Origin: Tanypteryx hageni
Lineage: Eukaryota > Arthropoda > Insecta > Odonata > Petaluridae
DNA length: 64,000 nt
Direction: 5' to 3'
Assembly (NCBI GenBank): GCA_028673005.1
Contig: CM054117.1
Location: forward strand, 372,001 to 436,000
The translations under genes and the position numbers were made by a program. How positions within the stretch are numbered: position 1 is the stretch's first letter; every line of letters begins with the position of its first letter. The notes beneath the pieces were generated by a model that did no database searches, was not told the DNA's origin, and saw only the letters and a list, made by a program, of their open reading frames with translations. Positions 1-12,752 of the stretch are shown in pieces.

Positions 1-74
1 AATAATAATTAATACATATCAAGTTTTACTTTCAATCACTTACTTATTTTTTTATTTATGTTATAAATTCTCAG

Positions 75-256
75 TTTGATCCCAAGCGAGCTCAGACACT
101 GAGCGTAAAACTGCCGCCTTCCAAGGGAGATTCAGCGATAGACGTTGATGCTCTTGAGACCTCTAATTGGACTATGGGTGCTAAAGTGATAAAAAAAACA
201 GCAGCAGCTAGTGCTGGAGGAAGCAAAGATATTCCATCTCCTGGATCCAAGCCTAC
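75..256 (+). CDS. SRP72: SRP72 internal exon (signal recognition particle 72 kDa subunit)
   Basis: SRP72 binds SRP68 and the 7SL RNA in the cytosolic signal recognition particle that targets nascent secretory proteins to the ER. This exon lies between a CAG acceptor at 72-74 and a GT donor at 257, and translates without stops. It includes the stretches LSVKLPPSKGD and IDVDALETSNW, which resemble the region just before the basic C-terminal RNA-binding tail of animal SRP72. Its 182 bases leave a phase-2 junction that matches the next exon. The 5' part of the gene lies upstream of the window. Identification is from remembered family sequence, supported by agreement of all three exons in order and phase. 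Confidence 0.85.
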
Positions 257-384
257 GTAATTAAAATTTTCCTCAAGAAATAATATTAATTATTTAAATG
301 CGAGAAAGTTGTTGCAGTAAAAGATTCATGCATTGATTGTTTTCATTTCTCTGTATACTTATGCCATTTACGTACTACTTTCAG

Positions 385-600
385 AACACCAGGAGAAGAT
401 CTGTTACTTCAAACAAGGCAGAAAAAATCACGTCGAAGAAAGGGAAGACTCCCCAAAAACTATGATCCTGAATCAACTCCAGACCCAGAACGCTGGCTCC
501 CACGTCATGAGAGAACTGGTTTCAGGAAAAAGAAGGACAGGAGGAATAAGGATATTGGGAAGGGAACTCAAGGTGCAGCCACGGGTTCCAGTGATATGTA
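385..600 (+). CDS. SRP72: SRP72 exon with the conserved basic SRP72 RNA-binding motif
   Basis: The exon follows a TTTCAG acceptor (379-384) and precedes a GTGAGT donor at 601. It encodes a highly basic segment, a run of K/R residues followed by PKNYDPESTPDPERWLP, then a K/R-rich stretch and IGKGTQGA. This is the diagnostic C-terminal SRP72 motif that contacts 7SL RNA. The 216-base length keeps phase 2 at both ends, so the split codon is completed by the first base of the exon at 14067. An alternative donor at 596 (GTAGTG) is weaker and would change the junction. The intron between the first two exons is short (257-384). Confidence 0.93.
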
Positions 601-1813
601 GTGAGTGTTTCTAGTACTCTACATCTCTCAAGTGGTTTTATCAATCTATCTGAAGAGAATATTTTATTTTAAACTTTTTCATTTATATATAAATTATTAA
701 TTATATCACTGATGATCAATAATATGTACTATTTAGATGTTGTTTTAATACTGGAACAATGCAAGAAAAAATGGTTGAGTTTGGTACCCTCATATTATTA
801 ATATTACCGTATTTCCTAGGATATAAGCTGCATTTCTTCCCAAAGTCTTCATCTCCAAAATGAGGTCATGGCTTATATGCGAGGAAACAAAATGGTAAAA
901 AAAAGGGGGATAATCGTTGACATTCACTATAACTTTGATAAATGGCTGGGTGATTCAATGTGCAGTATGTGACGTATAAAAACATAACATAATCACCAAA
1001 ACCAATGAAAATGAAAAATTTTTTATTATTATTGATGACCAAGTTACAGACATCAATTTTTGTAGGCAATCGCAATGGTAGCACCAGAGGCCCACAAGAA
1101 AAATTCTGTATTTTGACAAATTTCAAGGCTTCATCACAGTTTAGTCTCATATTATAAATATTTTAGAGTGTATATGTGTATGTTCTTTATACGCTTTTAC
1201 ACTGTTGAAGATATTGAATTCAAAAGTTTCATGGGCCATCCTATCGACCAAAGGAAGAACTTGGTCTAGGTTTGCAGACCATGGGGTCTCTTATATGCCA
1301 TGGGGTCAACAAAATACTATTTCCATAAGAATGCATGGGAAATAGCGTAGAGAAACCTCAAAATGCCATGCAGCTCTTCACTGATGTGGATATAAATATA
1401 CCTAAATGTTAACTTACGATCATGGGAAATGGCTTATTTTACGCACAAAAGTTTGAATATTTTAATTCTTTCATGTTTTGTCATATTACATGCTAATTGC
1501 TCAAAATTTTCCTCTAAGTGCAAAATTTATTGGTTTAGATGAACATTTTCCAGGAAGCAACAAAGCTAAATTTCTTAATTGTTGTCCTCTTCAAAAGGAG
1601 ATAGCCACGTAAAGATTAATGAAAGGAAAATCCAAGCAATGGCATGCCCAGGAGGAAGAATAGCCAACACCAAGTTTAAGAGTACAAATGGATTAAATAT
1701 AGTCTATGAATACTATTAAAGTGAGTCAAATAATTTTTAAGGAATGTTAGAACATTGTTATGTTTTACCATTAACATTGAAAGATTTATTGCAACATAAA
1801 TCGATACATCTAC

Positions 1814-2216
1814 TTACATTTGTTCGGTAACCAGGATGTTGTTTGTTGGCTCAGGCTCTAAATATTTATCGATTTTTTTAAGACTTTCACTTAAAGTATG
1901 CTTTAGGTTTTCAATAATGTCAAATAAAGCATCATTGTTGTTAACATCATTCAAAAGTTCATTTAAATCACCTGAAAATATCCCATCAGCATTCCTTGTT
2001 AATTCTTGCCTGATGATTTGGAGCTCTTCCCAAAGTATGTGTGCACATGGATACTTTGACCCTTCAAGCAAATTAATTAAGTTTATAAACTTGTCACAGA
2101 CAGTAAAAACAAATTTACACTGTATTTTTATATTTGTTGCATATTCTTCATATTCAAATGTATCTCAAATGTGATCAATGGCTCCATTACTTTAATGACA
2201 TTGCTTAAAAATTCTA
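1814..2216 (-). pseudogene. hAT transposase relic, C-terminal part (copy 1)
   Basis: Minus-strand reading frames give LLEGSKYPCAHILWEEL, a pattern seen in CGBP1-like/DUF659 hAT transposases near the C-terminal half. A frame change near 2110 separates it from upstream coding that ends at the piggyBac insertion. The N-terminal continuation lies at 5177-5790, on the other side of the piggyBac. Excising 2221-5180 restores an uninterrupted frame across the TTAA. No intact transposase remains. Confidence 0.7.
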
Positions 2217-2220
2217 TTAA

Positions 2221-5176
2221 CCCTTCAGCACCGGGATCAGTACGTGGTACGGACCTAGGTTTCTTTCCTTGGTGCCAGGATCCATACCACGTATGGACCC
2301 TTGCCGCGACTCTTTTAATTTGCCGTATTTCGATTATAAACATTTCTTATAGAATGATATTTTTGTTTAACACTGAGGAATGATTTTTTATTTGAATTTT
2401 ATAAATAGAATTCGTTTTGTGAACTCTTCAATTGACTTATATAAATTTTTTTAGTGTACATGAATGGAAAACGGTAAAAAAAACTCTTTACCTCACATCT
2501 CTTTTTATTATTCTTTACTTTATCAGTTCGTAATATTTTCTTTTATTAGAAATTAATCACACGGATAATTTCTTATATTTTTGGGAATTTAAACAATTTC
2601 TTTTGTTCATCTGGCTCTTATTAACATTATAAAAATTGATTTTGAAAGTTATGATTTTAACATCCAATTTTTTGTTTACTTTAGAGAAATTTAACTTAAG
2701 ACATTATTTACATGCACAATAAACTACTTTAGCAATAAAATGTTTTAATTACCTTAATAATTCAGTTTTGTATGATAGATCTCGAAGCGCTCTTCTAAAC
2801 AGAGTCCAACGTCACATTCCCTGCAGCAGTACACCGTGTCTTTTTTCTTATTATTTTTCGTACAGACAACACATCTCCTCTGTGGTTTTGATTTTTTTCC
2901 TGTTGGTTGCACTTTCCTGATAAAATGTCTTTCTGTTAGTCTTAAAACTGTGTTATCTGATGGCCTATGACTTGCGGCATTCCCGTCTCTAATTACAGCG
3001 TACTTGGAAAAAAGACCTTCTACTAACTGAATTCTATATGATAAATGCTCCACTTTTTTTGCATGATTTTTATTATACATAATAATGGAGTTTAACATTG
3101 CAGAATTTAAAAGTCTTTTGAATAATTTGATGTACCATTTAACGGTACATTTCCTTTCAACCAAATATGCTTGTAACATTTGATCTTTTATATCAACACC
3201 CCCCATATACTTATTATAGTCAAGCACACACACACAGGTTTCTTGGTCTCTTTTCCCCTAATGATGATGCTTTCTTTATCATCATTATGATAAGTAGATA
3301 TCATGGTGACAACTTTCTTATCAAACCACTTGATGATAGAAATGGGACCTGCATGTCTTGCAATTGTCTCTCCCCTTTTTAATTTTTTTCCTTCAATACT
3401 ACAGGTATGTCTTTTCTGCTTAATTTTAGCATTCCCACAAAATCCGTGGAATTATATTTTAGAATTTTAGCTAAAGCTGGACTATTATAAAAGTTATCCA
3501 TCCATACAGTGTATCCTTTACCAAGAAGCTGCTCAATAAGTTTGAGAACAATGGCAGCTGTTTTTGAAGTAGATGCTATTATGAAAGGAGTTTCAATTGT
3601 AGTAGTTTTTCCTGTATATACTAAAAAATTCCATAAATATCCCATCACAGATTCACACAATTCAAAGGTTTTAATTCCGATTTTTGAGGCTTTTAGAGGC
3701 AGGTATTATCAAATTGAGAGTCATCCCTTCCATAAAGTTAGAGATTCATCAATAGCTTTATTTTTTTCAGGTAAGTACAAAGACTGAAATTTATTGTTTA
3801 GGTGACATAAAACTGGATATATTTTGAACAATTTTGGAGGGCCTTTGTAATCAGCCTTTTTTTCATTGTCTGTAAAATGTAAGAACCTGTTGATCAATTC
3901 AGATCTATCTCTCAACATTACATCGCCAAAGGAAAGTGTACACATAACTTTTCTTTGAAAAATAACTACGTATGGTAGGTTTATGTACTATTCCCATTAA
4001 CAAAAACATACCAATGGTTACATATATTTCATTTTCGCTTACAGGTTCCCATGACTTCATTTGAGAACGTAAAGAAAAAAAATTACCTCTATTATTCATA
4101 TGTTGTTCGGCATATCTATTTGTTTCCTCAACTATAATTTTAATAAATTTTTTATCAAAAAACAGTTCAAAACACTCAACAATATCTACTATAACCTTTG
4201 CCGCAAGCTTGGGACCGCACTCTTCAGAAAATTTTTCGGGTCGTCCAGGGAAATTTTCCATGGTCTCCCAAATGAAATCTTCAAACTTTTCCTCATAATT
4301 GAAATTGGGCTGATCAATTACAGCGTCTACTACTGCAAGGTCATCTACAACACTAGAGCCACTGTCACTATCGTTTTCACTCTTGTCATCACTAAAACCT
4401 GATAAATCACTAGATTCTTCCAATATCCCCTGCATGTCTTCATCACTCACACCAGTTTTACTCCTGCTTTCCATGACTATGTACTAAGGGATTGCAGTTT
4501 TCAGAATTATTACTAACAAAAAAGGAATAGTATCGAATCACGGAAAAAATATATAGTATATTAAAATATAACTGTACTTTGTAAAAACTAAATGGACAGA
4601 TTATGCAAATAACTAAATAAACGTGTGTATATTCTTGGAACACAGCTGCACTGGAGTAGGCTATTATCGTAAAGAGGCAAGAGACGAAATGAAAACGGAT
4701 CGTTCTAGAGCGTTTCTTTCTCAGTGATGGAAGGGACCCTCCCTGTTTTATTCATGATATATCTTCTCATATCTCATCGTGCGTGCTCTCATTCGAAGGA
4801 GCACTTCATATTCTCAAGACTAAACAAACTCGAAAGGCAACAAATCATTGTATATTGGTGCCGTCTCTGTGAAACCTCGAGGATGTAATTTCAGTGAAGA
4901 TTTTGTGAGCTTAGCTAAGTGGTCACGGAATGGACGATAGGAATACAATACTTCTCTTTGTTAGGCATCCAAATGCGATAACATTCTCTCTCTTTCTCTC
5001 TGAGAGAGAGAGCGAGTTAATAACCAGTCATAGGCTCCAATGAGTCGGTGTTTACAAGAAGCCAAAAAAGCAAAGGCATTTTTTTAAAGATGGCACTTAT
5101 AAAATCTGATATTCTGTTTAAACACCAGCCGGCCGTACGATGCCGTAGGATCTAAATGCCTCCCGTCGCTGAAGGG
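2221..5176 (-). mobile_element. piggyBac transposon, 2.96 kb, TTAA target duplication
   Basis: The element starts CCCTTCAGC and ends GCTGAAGGG, a perfect 9-bp inverted terminal match, and is flanked by TTAA at 2217-2220 and 5177-5180, the hallmark of piggyBac. Subterminal sequence at both ends carries CGTACG/GTACGTGGTACG-like palindromes. It encodes a decayed transposase on the minus strand. It sits inside a hAT transposase reading frame. A (GA/CT)n tract lies near 4984-5015. A short right-end copy of the same element recurs at 46075-46208. Confidence 0.92.
2754..4474 (-). pseudogene. piggyBac transposase (PGBD4-like), frameshifted
   Basis: Four minus-strand segments follow each other in family order. 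4474-3905 is an acidic N-terminus starting MESRSKTGVSDED and running into the DDE_Tnp_1_7 domain. 3945-3721 contains DESLTLWKG, which supplies one catalytic Asp. 3660-3379 contains VWMDNFYNSPALAK, the second catalytic Asp region. 3233-2754 contains DYNKYMGGVDIKDQM, the third Asp region, and ends with a cysteine-rich C-terminal domain (CVVC, CCREC). The segments are separated by frameshifts, so the enzyme is not expressed intact. The total length of about 570 codons is normal for the family. Confidence 0.9.
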
Positions 5177-5790
5177 TTAAAGGTTCCAAATAATTGTTTA
5201 AATATTTTATACTTAAAAACCAAGAATTCCATCGAGTGGTTATTGGTGTTGGAAAAAGCATTGCTGGGAGATTAGGATAATTGTCCTGAAGAAAATGTGC
5301 ATAGGATGATCTTAATTTTCGTTAATTAATGAATGCGATTTTAGTTTTACTCACTATTTCATTTAAATTATACAATTTCTTAATGAAGATATTTCCAATA
5401 AGATTAATTTTATGTGGCCAGCATGTAAAGTGAAGAATATTATCTCCGAGCAACACTTTTAAACTCTTAAAACATGCTATCATGTAAGCAGCAGAATCAG
5501 ATACAAATCCAACTACATTACCGTAATCTATATCATAATCTTTCAAGGCATCTACAATAGCTTGACAGCATGTAATCCACTATAACAACTATTTTTTTGT
5601 CTTTCAAATCACTTTTTATGTAATTTTTCATTTCTGTGCAATACTTCGGCAGATAAAGTTTTCTCAAGCAATCTGGAGAAGATAGATCTCCTGACCCTTT
5701 AATATACTTGGAAAAATATTCCCTTACTGCTGAATTATCCAGTTTATGCAAAGGAATGTTCGCATTAACCCTTTAGCTGCATCAAGATAA
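5177..5790 (-). pseudogene. hAT transposase relic, N-terminal/catalytic part (copy 1)
   Basis: Minus-strand frames encode KYIKGSGDLSSPDCLRKLYL, a break after KKIVVIVD, then the segment with FVSDSAAYMIACFKSL and LHFTCWPHKINLIGNI. These match CGBP1-like hAT transposases. Compared with the second copy at 45345-46074, this copy lacks about 120 bases immediately after the first catalytic Asp, removing the ETSD motif. It forms the outer end of a roughly 4 kb segment repeated in inverted orientation at 42167-46208. Confidence 0.75.
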
Positions 5791-6433
5791 AATATTTTTA
5801 TTCCCTGAAATATGTTAAAACTCCATTAAAAAATAAAATGTTATAATTGGATTTTTTTTGTTACTTCTTATGTAAATGGGTTTGAGGCATACATATATAG
5901 CAGTGAAATGGATTAAATAAATTTTTTGTTGTTAAATGTTAACTTTTTTGGTAGAAAATTGTTAATTTCATGTAAATATTTTTTACGTTAGACTTGTGCT
6001 AAAATCGGCAGTATTGAACTCTGATTATGGGTAAAAACCTACCCCAAATATAAACTTATAGCCTATATACAAAATTTAGCATGTTTATCTCATTATTTGC
6101 ATTGAATAGTTGCCAACATTTACCCATTTTTGTTAAAATTACATAATGGTACCAGCAACTAACTTCTGCTATGGGACAGAATGTAGATTTGCATCACAGA
6201 TGCTTGCCGCATGAAACGCATTTCCTAGCAACAGGCTACCTCTGTTTCTGTTACCTTAGCATATGGCTTATGAAAAAAAAAGCTATTTGGGTTAGCAGGA
6301 ATGTTGTAACTTAAAAGAAACCATAACAAAGATTCTTTTTAACCTTTTATTCACAGATTAGAAAATAATAAAGGTAGTAAATCATAAAAAGGTATTTTAA
6401 AGTAATAATAAAACATTTTGTGAAATTTATACA

Positions 6434-8941
6434 TATATAGAGAGAGTAATTATGCTCGGAGATATATGGGTGGGAGTAAAACGAGAAGGCACGGAAAGGG
6501 TCCTTGGACCATTTGGTGACCCAAGAGTGAATGATAATAGTGAAAGCTTGGTGAATGTATGTATGGAAATGGGATTGTTTGTCTCGAACACATGGTTCAA
6601 GCACAAGTCAATCCACTTGTATGCATGGACAAGAGGGGAAGCGAAGAGTGTGATAGATTTTGTTGTGTATGATGAACGGTTGAGGGAGCATATGAATGAT
6701 ACGATAGTTGTGAGAGGTGCGGAATGTGGATCAGACCATTATTTAGTGATCTCTAGAGTAGATCTTGGGAGAAAATGGATTGTGAGAAAGAGGAAAGGGG
6801 AGAAGATAACTAGAGTAAAAGTGGAAAGATTGCAAGAGCAAATGAATAGGTGGGAATATGAAAGTGTGCTAAAAGAAAGGCTGATGGCCGAAGAGAGTGA
6901 ATGGAAGAAGGAAATGAGAGAAGAGAATGTGGAGAAGGCTTGGAACAGATTGAAAAGTATTATCTTGCAGTGTGCTACTAAGGTGTGTGGGACTGCAGTT
7001 GTTGGAACAATGAGAGGTGATGCATGGTGGAATGAGCGAGTTAAAGTGGCTGTGAATAAGAAAAAGGAGGCATAAGTGAGAATGATTGCTGCTAAGAATG
7101 AAAATGAGCAAAAGGCACTGTATGAATTGTATAAAGAGAAAAGGAGAGCTGCAAAAAATATTGTGAAAGAGAGTAAAGAACAATTGCGGATGAATGAAGC
7201 TGAGAAAATGCAGAATGATTTTGAGGGGAATAAGAAGTTGTTCTGGAAATGGGTGAAGAGAGCAAGGCAAGGAGTGAGTAAGGGTGTGAGCGGAATTCAA
7301 GGAAAGTATGGTAATATGGTGTGGAATGAGAGTGATGTAAGGGAGTGTTGGAAAAAGTATTTTGAAGAGTTGTATGGAAATGTTGTGAATGGGTCTAAAA
7401 ATCCGAGTGAATCTGTTGGAGTGAATATTAATGAATTTGAGGGGATTAGTAAGAACGAGGTAGTTAAAGCAGTGAATATGTTGAAAAATGGAAAAGCTGC
7501 AGGTGTGGATGGCATAACGGGAGAGATGTTGAAGTATGGAGGTGATTTGCTTATGTGTAAGGGAGATAGGACTGAATGTAAGAATTATAGAGCGATTAGT
7601 TTGCTGAGTATACCTGGAAAGGTATATGGGAAAGTTTTGATTGAAACAGTACAAAAGGTAACTATGGATAAAATGTGGGGAGTGCCTAGAAGGGGTTGCA
7701 CTAACCAAATATTTGCCCTACAGCAAGTGGTTGAGAAGTGCATGGATGTAAGAAAGAAAGTGTACTGTGCATTTGTTGATCTAGAGAAAGCATATGACAG
7801 AGTGAATCATAATCAACTGTGGAATGTTCTGAGCGAGTATGGAGTGAATGGTTGGTTGCTGAATGCTATAAAGGTAGTGTATACTGGAAGTAGGGCATGT
7901 GTAAGGGTGAATAGCATGATGAGTGATTGTTATAGAGTTGAGCAAGGTGTATGACAAGGATGTGTCATGTATCCCTGGTTATTTAATGTGTTCATGGATA
8001 AATGTATGAGACAGGCATGTATGGATATGGTGGGTGTTAAGGTTGGTGGAGAGAATGTTCGTGTACTTTTGTATTCTGATGATGCTGTGTTAATGGCTGA
8101 GAACCCAGGAGAATTGCAGAGAATGTTAGATAGCCTGCATGATACGACAGTGAGAATGGACTTTAGGATAAATGTGTCCAAAACCAAGGTAGTTGTGTTC
8201 GATCGGGAGAATGAGGTGAACGACTGTTAATTTAGCATAAATGGTGGAACGATTGAGGTAGTGGATGAATTTGTATACCTTGGTAGAATGTTTAGTAAAA
8301 ATGGTCGAGTATATGGGGAAATCAAAAGGAGAGTGAATGCTGGTAGAAAGGTGGCAGGGAGTGTGTGGTCGATTGCAAAGAATGAATGGTTGTCAAAAGA
8401 AGCGAAAATGTCTGTATACAAGACTGTTTTAATGCCTACCTTGCTGTATGGCAGTGAAACATGAGTGTGTCAGGAGAAGCATAAAAGTAGTTTGAATGCG
8501 GTTGGGATGGGATACATGAGAAGAGTTTGTGGAAAATCTAGGAGGGACAAAGTAAGGAATAATTGGATGATGAACAAATGTGGTATGAAAGCTAGTGTGA
8601 CAGATCTGTATGAGAGAGGTGTGCTGAGGTGGTTTGGGCATGTAGAAATAATGGAGAAGTGTAGAATCACCAAACAAATATATGAAGGAAGAGAGAATGG
8701 CGAGAGAGGGAGGGGCAGACCGCGCAAGATTTGGTTGGATGTGGTTAGTGAGACTCTGAGAAAAAGGGACGTGAAAAGTATGAGGAATAAAAGGAAATGT
8801 GTGACTCAGTGTATGAGTGTAAGTGAAGCAAAAGAAGTGTGCAAGGATAGAAGTGTGTGGAGGAAGGTGATGAGTTGGTAATAGGCAGACATATGGCATG
8901 GCTTACCCCACAAGGGGAAGCGTCAAGGTGTGTTGTTGTTA
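6434..8941 (+). pseudogene. RTE-type LINE, 5'-truncated copy A
   Basis: The ORF covers the end of an apurinic endonuclease domain and the reverse transcriptase. SDHYLVISRV near 6740 is the C-terminal endonuclease motif. Reverse transcriptase motifs include KNGKAAGVDGI, FVDLEKAYDRV, and YSDDAVLMAENP (catalytic YXDD) near 8070. The domain order matches RTE-clade proteins annotated as craniofacial development protein 2-like. In-frame stops occur at 7073-7075, 7952-7954, 8228-8230 and 8462-8464. Copy B shares all four. The copy begins abruptly at AGAGTAATTATGC; copy C continues upstream of that point. The 3' end carries a (TTG)n-type tail, typical of RTE elements. Confidence 0.9.
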
Positions 8942-9334
8942 TACAAATTTTAAAGAATTTTGTCCCTTGGAACATAGGCAACTTGTGGCCCTACACTTGT
9001 GTACTTTATGTACAAATTCATTCATTTTTATAAAAGGAAATCATACAGTAAATTCTAGATTTTAAATTATATCTTATATTATATACCTTATATATTTTAT
9101 AATAATTCAGTTTACATTATTCTTTTTATTATATAAAAATAAATCCACAAGACAGATGGCAGCAGTCAGTTCAATATCCAACACCTTCACAAATACAGTA
9201 TAAATAAGTCTTATGTATATCATACATTGTAATATATTTAAAGTAAGGTATTCTAATTCATAGTATTAATTATTTAGAACAGGAGCACCAATTCCTATAC
9301 TTACTAATCGTGTGCTATTTTTCGAAGCATGGGA

Positions 9335-10398
9335 TCACACATAAGGCAGGTTTTTATGGGCAGTCATTGTAAAAGTATATTGTTTGCTTTCTTTTGCATA
9401 ATCCCTTCCCTTTCTTCTTGCACTGTGCTGGCTGAATACTGCACACAATGTACTCTGCAATCTGAGAACATCATATAACGGAGCACTAGAATAAAAATTA
9501 TCCATATATACAATATGTCCCTTATTTTCGAAATCAGTAATTAGCACTACTCTTGATGCTAGGCCATCAACCAGGATGTTTTCAGTTTCTTTTCCAGTAT
9601 ATACCTGAAATTTCATCAGAAAACCTGTGTGTGAGTCACAGAGAGACCAAACTTTTATTCCCCATTTCGCAGATGGCTTGGAAGGAAGGTATTCTTTAAA
9701 AAAGTCTGCCTTTAAACTTTAACATTGATTCGTCTATAGAAAGTTCCCTATTATACGTAACATTTGATATCTAAAATGGGCCTTATTTTATAGAGTCGAT
9801 CAGTTTTATTTCCCTCATCTTCGTTATCTACGAAATGTAAAAAGGAACGAATTAATTGATATCGATCCCTAGAGAGCACTGATCCAAATCCTGGTGTCTG
9901 AAACGACCAAAAAGGATCTTTAAAATAAGAAGCAAGTGTAACTTTATGGACCACTCCCACACCAATTTCTAACACTACAGCTGCTTGGATGTCATTTGCG
10001 GAAACATCTTTCCATTGTGCGAACTTCAACCTCAGGGTAAGGGACCCCATCTCGTTAATCCTAGCCTCTGCATACCTGTTAGTTTCCGTAGCAGTTTTCT
10101 GAAATATTGTCTTTGGAAAAAACTTAAAAAAACACTGAACTGGGGATAAATTTTCAAAGCCAGTTAGTTATACTGTGCATCAGAAATGAAACAAATCTGA
10201 CGTGGGTCCTCTTGAAACATTCACCCTATTCCATACATATGTTGAAGCCTCCAGTACACTTGACTGTCTGTGGATCGGAGTCTCTCTGCCTTCCCCTTTG
10301 TCTTCATCGTATGATTCCATTGCTTCTTCATCATCGAAGCGTGCTTCATACTCAAGAGTCTGATTCTTGAAGCAGAAATTTTTCTTCCGTTTCTTCAC
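9335..10398 (-). pseudogene. piggyBac transposase relic, second family
   Basis: Three minus-strand fragments retain family order: an acidic N-terminus (10398-10180), a middle with SRDRYQLIRSFLHFVDNED (10050-9751) and a segment with GHIVYMDNFYSSAPLYDVL (9616-9335), which carries the second catalytic Asp. The C-terminal third and both element ends are missing or unrecognisable. It is clearly diverged from the piggyBac at 2221-5176, so it is a separate family. Confidence 0.8.
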
Positions 10399-11597
10399 TC
10401 TTTCTCTCCGTGCTCATGACTGAGCTCAAATAATAAAAAAGATAGAATAATAGAAGATTATAATAGAGAGAATAATAGAAAAATTAGTAGATTAACATAT
10501 TTTTGCAAAAGATAAAAAACTTGCCGTGAATAATTCCTTGTCTTCTCTCTAAGATGATGAGGATCTGATGGAATGGTGGAAATTGTTTGCTAAAATTTAC
10601 TGTCGTGGAAATTAAATTCTCAGAACTTGACTCAACTCACACGACTCGCAAAAATATTTTACTACTTCGAAAAACCAGAGAAAACTGAATGGAAAGAGTA
10701 CAATGTCTAGAATATTTCAGAGGTGGTACAAGAGGGGCAAGGACTAGCCAATTGGAAAGAACTAAGGCAATTAACTGCAGACAGCGAAAAACCAGCTGCA
10801 AAAATGATAGCATAAGTGCGAAAATAGACAACTTCCAAATTCTGCAGATGTTTGAGAAAAAGTGTGTGTTGAGGTTTGTGGAGTCTAGCAGAAAAAAAAG
10901 CTGGCAAAGACAGATGTCAAATCATCAGTTCTATTTGAATCATCTTGTTCTTTTATGTCATAAAAGTCATTGTACTTGTTCAATTGTTATCATTCACCAT
11001 CACTCTCTGTATTAGAGGCGCACAACTCAAAAGTTGACACAGGCCAAAGTCGACTTTGATTGGACCTAAGCGCCCATACTATGAAAGTTTTGTGCATAAA
11101 AAATTTAAGTACAGTACTGTAGATTCAGTAATTACTGTAAGAACTTTTACATGCAATTTTTATGCAACAGTGCTGAATGTAATGGAGCTTTGTTTAATTT
11201 CATAAGAGAGAATGTTTGTTCACACATGCAATAAATATCCATAACAAATTGTACTTTACTTTATTTTCTGGCCCACACAAAATGTGCAGTCAGGCCAAAT
11301 ATGGCCTCTGCGGACCGTGTGTTGTGCATCCCTGCTTTGTATACTTATCACTCCCAACTTCATCTGTAGACTTACAGAATGTCATCCTATCTTGTGTCCA
11401 TGGCATTAGATAAGCGTCGCTTCTTAAATGCATCCCAAGTTTAACCATTACATCTTGATCCAATAGCAGATCATTGCAACATAAGGTTTCTTTAGTTTTC
11501 CTCTCAGTTTTAAAGTATGATCTCCAGCAATAGCAAATAAAAGACTTTTTGAGAGCAATATCGAGAACCTGAAGTTGTGATGTAACCGCTACAGGTA

Positions 11598-12657
11598 CCG
11601 TATCTGCTCGAATACAAGCCGATGTTTTTCATCAAAATCTATCATGAAAAAATCATCCCTTGGCTTAAATGCGAGTCTGAGAAAAAATTTGGGGATAGGG
11701 TTGTCTCATAGTCACCCATAGATGCCAGCACATCTCTCATTGCTGTCGTGTTCAAATGATAGTACTATATTTTTCGTAAAGTAAATATTTGACCTACGAT
11801 GAATATTAATGAATAAATAATATAGCTAGAATATTGAATTTAGCAGTAACTGTTTTGTTACTGTTGTTACCTGTTCTTTCGTTTCTAAATGCTATTGGAT
11901 ATTTTCTTCTGTTTTTCAGGGCTATGCATATATATCATTAAGAATAGTTAGCAATTTGTATTATTTTTCATTAGTCATCAAAAGAAGTTCCTATTAGTTT
12001 TACTTGGCATTTGTAGTTATTGCTATAGCCGTTGTAATGTTTGTTTGCTTGTTAAAACCTCATTCATGGAATGTATTGAAATAGCATACATTGACTATGC
12101 AGATGGTTATGCGAAGTGCGATGACAGTTTTGGATGCTCAACTGTTTAAATTTCAGTTTCTTAAGGCAATGTAAATGCTAATTTCATTGGACTTGGATTA
12201 AAAATTATCTTGGCGAGGTTGTTATTGCTTTATTTGACCTTTTGTGCATATGAAGGTGAATGAAATTTTTGTCAGTCAATGTGGAACATTATTCAATAAT
12301 GCAAAATTATTAATTGGAGTAATAACAAAGTCCACTTGGGAAGGCTCTACTTTGTGGAAAAATTCCATTTAAATGAAAAAACAAACTTGTACATTTCTAC
12401 TAAAAAATTTAATAACCAACTGGTTTCGCCTGTTACAGCATCTTCACCTAATGATGCTGTTTTTTCATTTAATTGGAGTAATATTTCAAAATGTCAACTA
12501 CTAAACCATTGCCCACTCTTTTCTTCAATCTTGAATAATGTGTTGTAGGCCCTGCATGAATGCCCGGCACATATCAGTATAAAATCTACGAAATTTACTT
12601 TTGTCAAAAAATGGTGGAAATTTTTGGGGGGGTCAGCTTCTATTTGGGTAGATACGG
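11598..12657. mobile_element. TA-flanked MITE, 1.06 kb
   Basis: The element begins CCGTATCTGCTCG and ends GGTAGATACGG. The outer CCGTATCTRC is an inverted match, and both ends are flanked by TA (11596-11597 and 12658-12659). A TA duplication points to Tc1/mariner-related mobilisation, although the termini do not match a classical Tigger CAG start. No transposase is present. The interior is AT-rich with no coding capacity. A related but distinct element of almost the same size lies at 53612-54682. Confidence 0.7.
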
Positions 12658-12752
12658 TATGTTTAAAGGTAAGTATTCATTGTCCTAATTGAATCCTTAA
12701 CTTCAGAAGTTATGTCCTTTGAACACATTCAATGCAAGCATCTCTCATTTGT

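Noticed and set aside
2128..2343. A 71-residue minus-strand frame spanning the piggyBac border
   Set aside because: Half of it is piggyBac terminal sequence and half is the hAT relic. The continuous frame is accidental.
6869..7708. 279-residue open frame antisense to the RTE LINE (also at 43400-44239)
   Set aside because: Shadow of the reverse transcriptase on the other strand. Composition is biased to H, L, S, F and no family motif is present; it recurs only because the LINE is duplicated.
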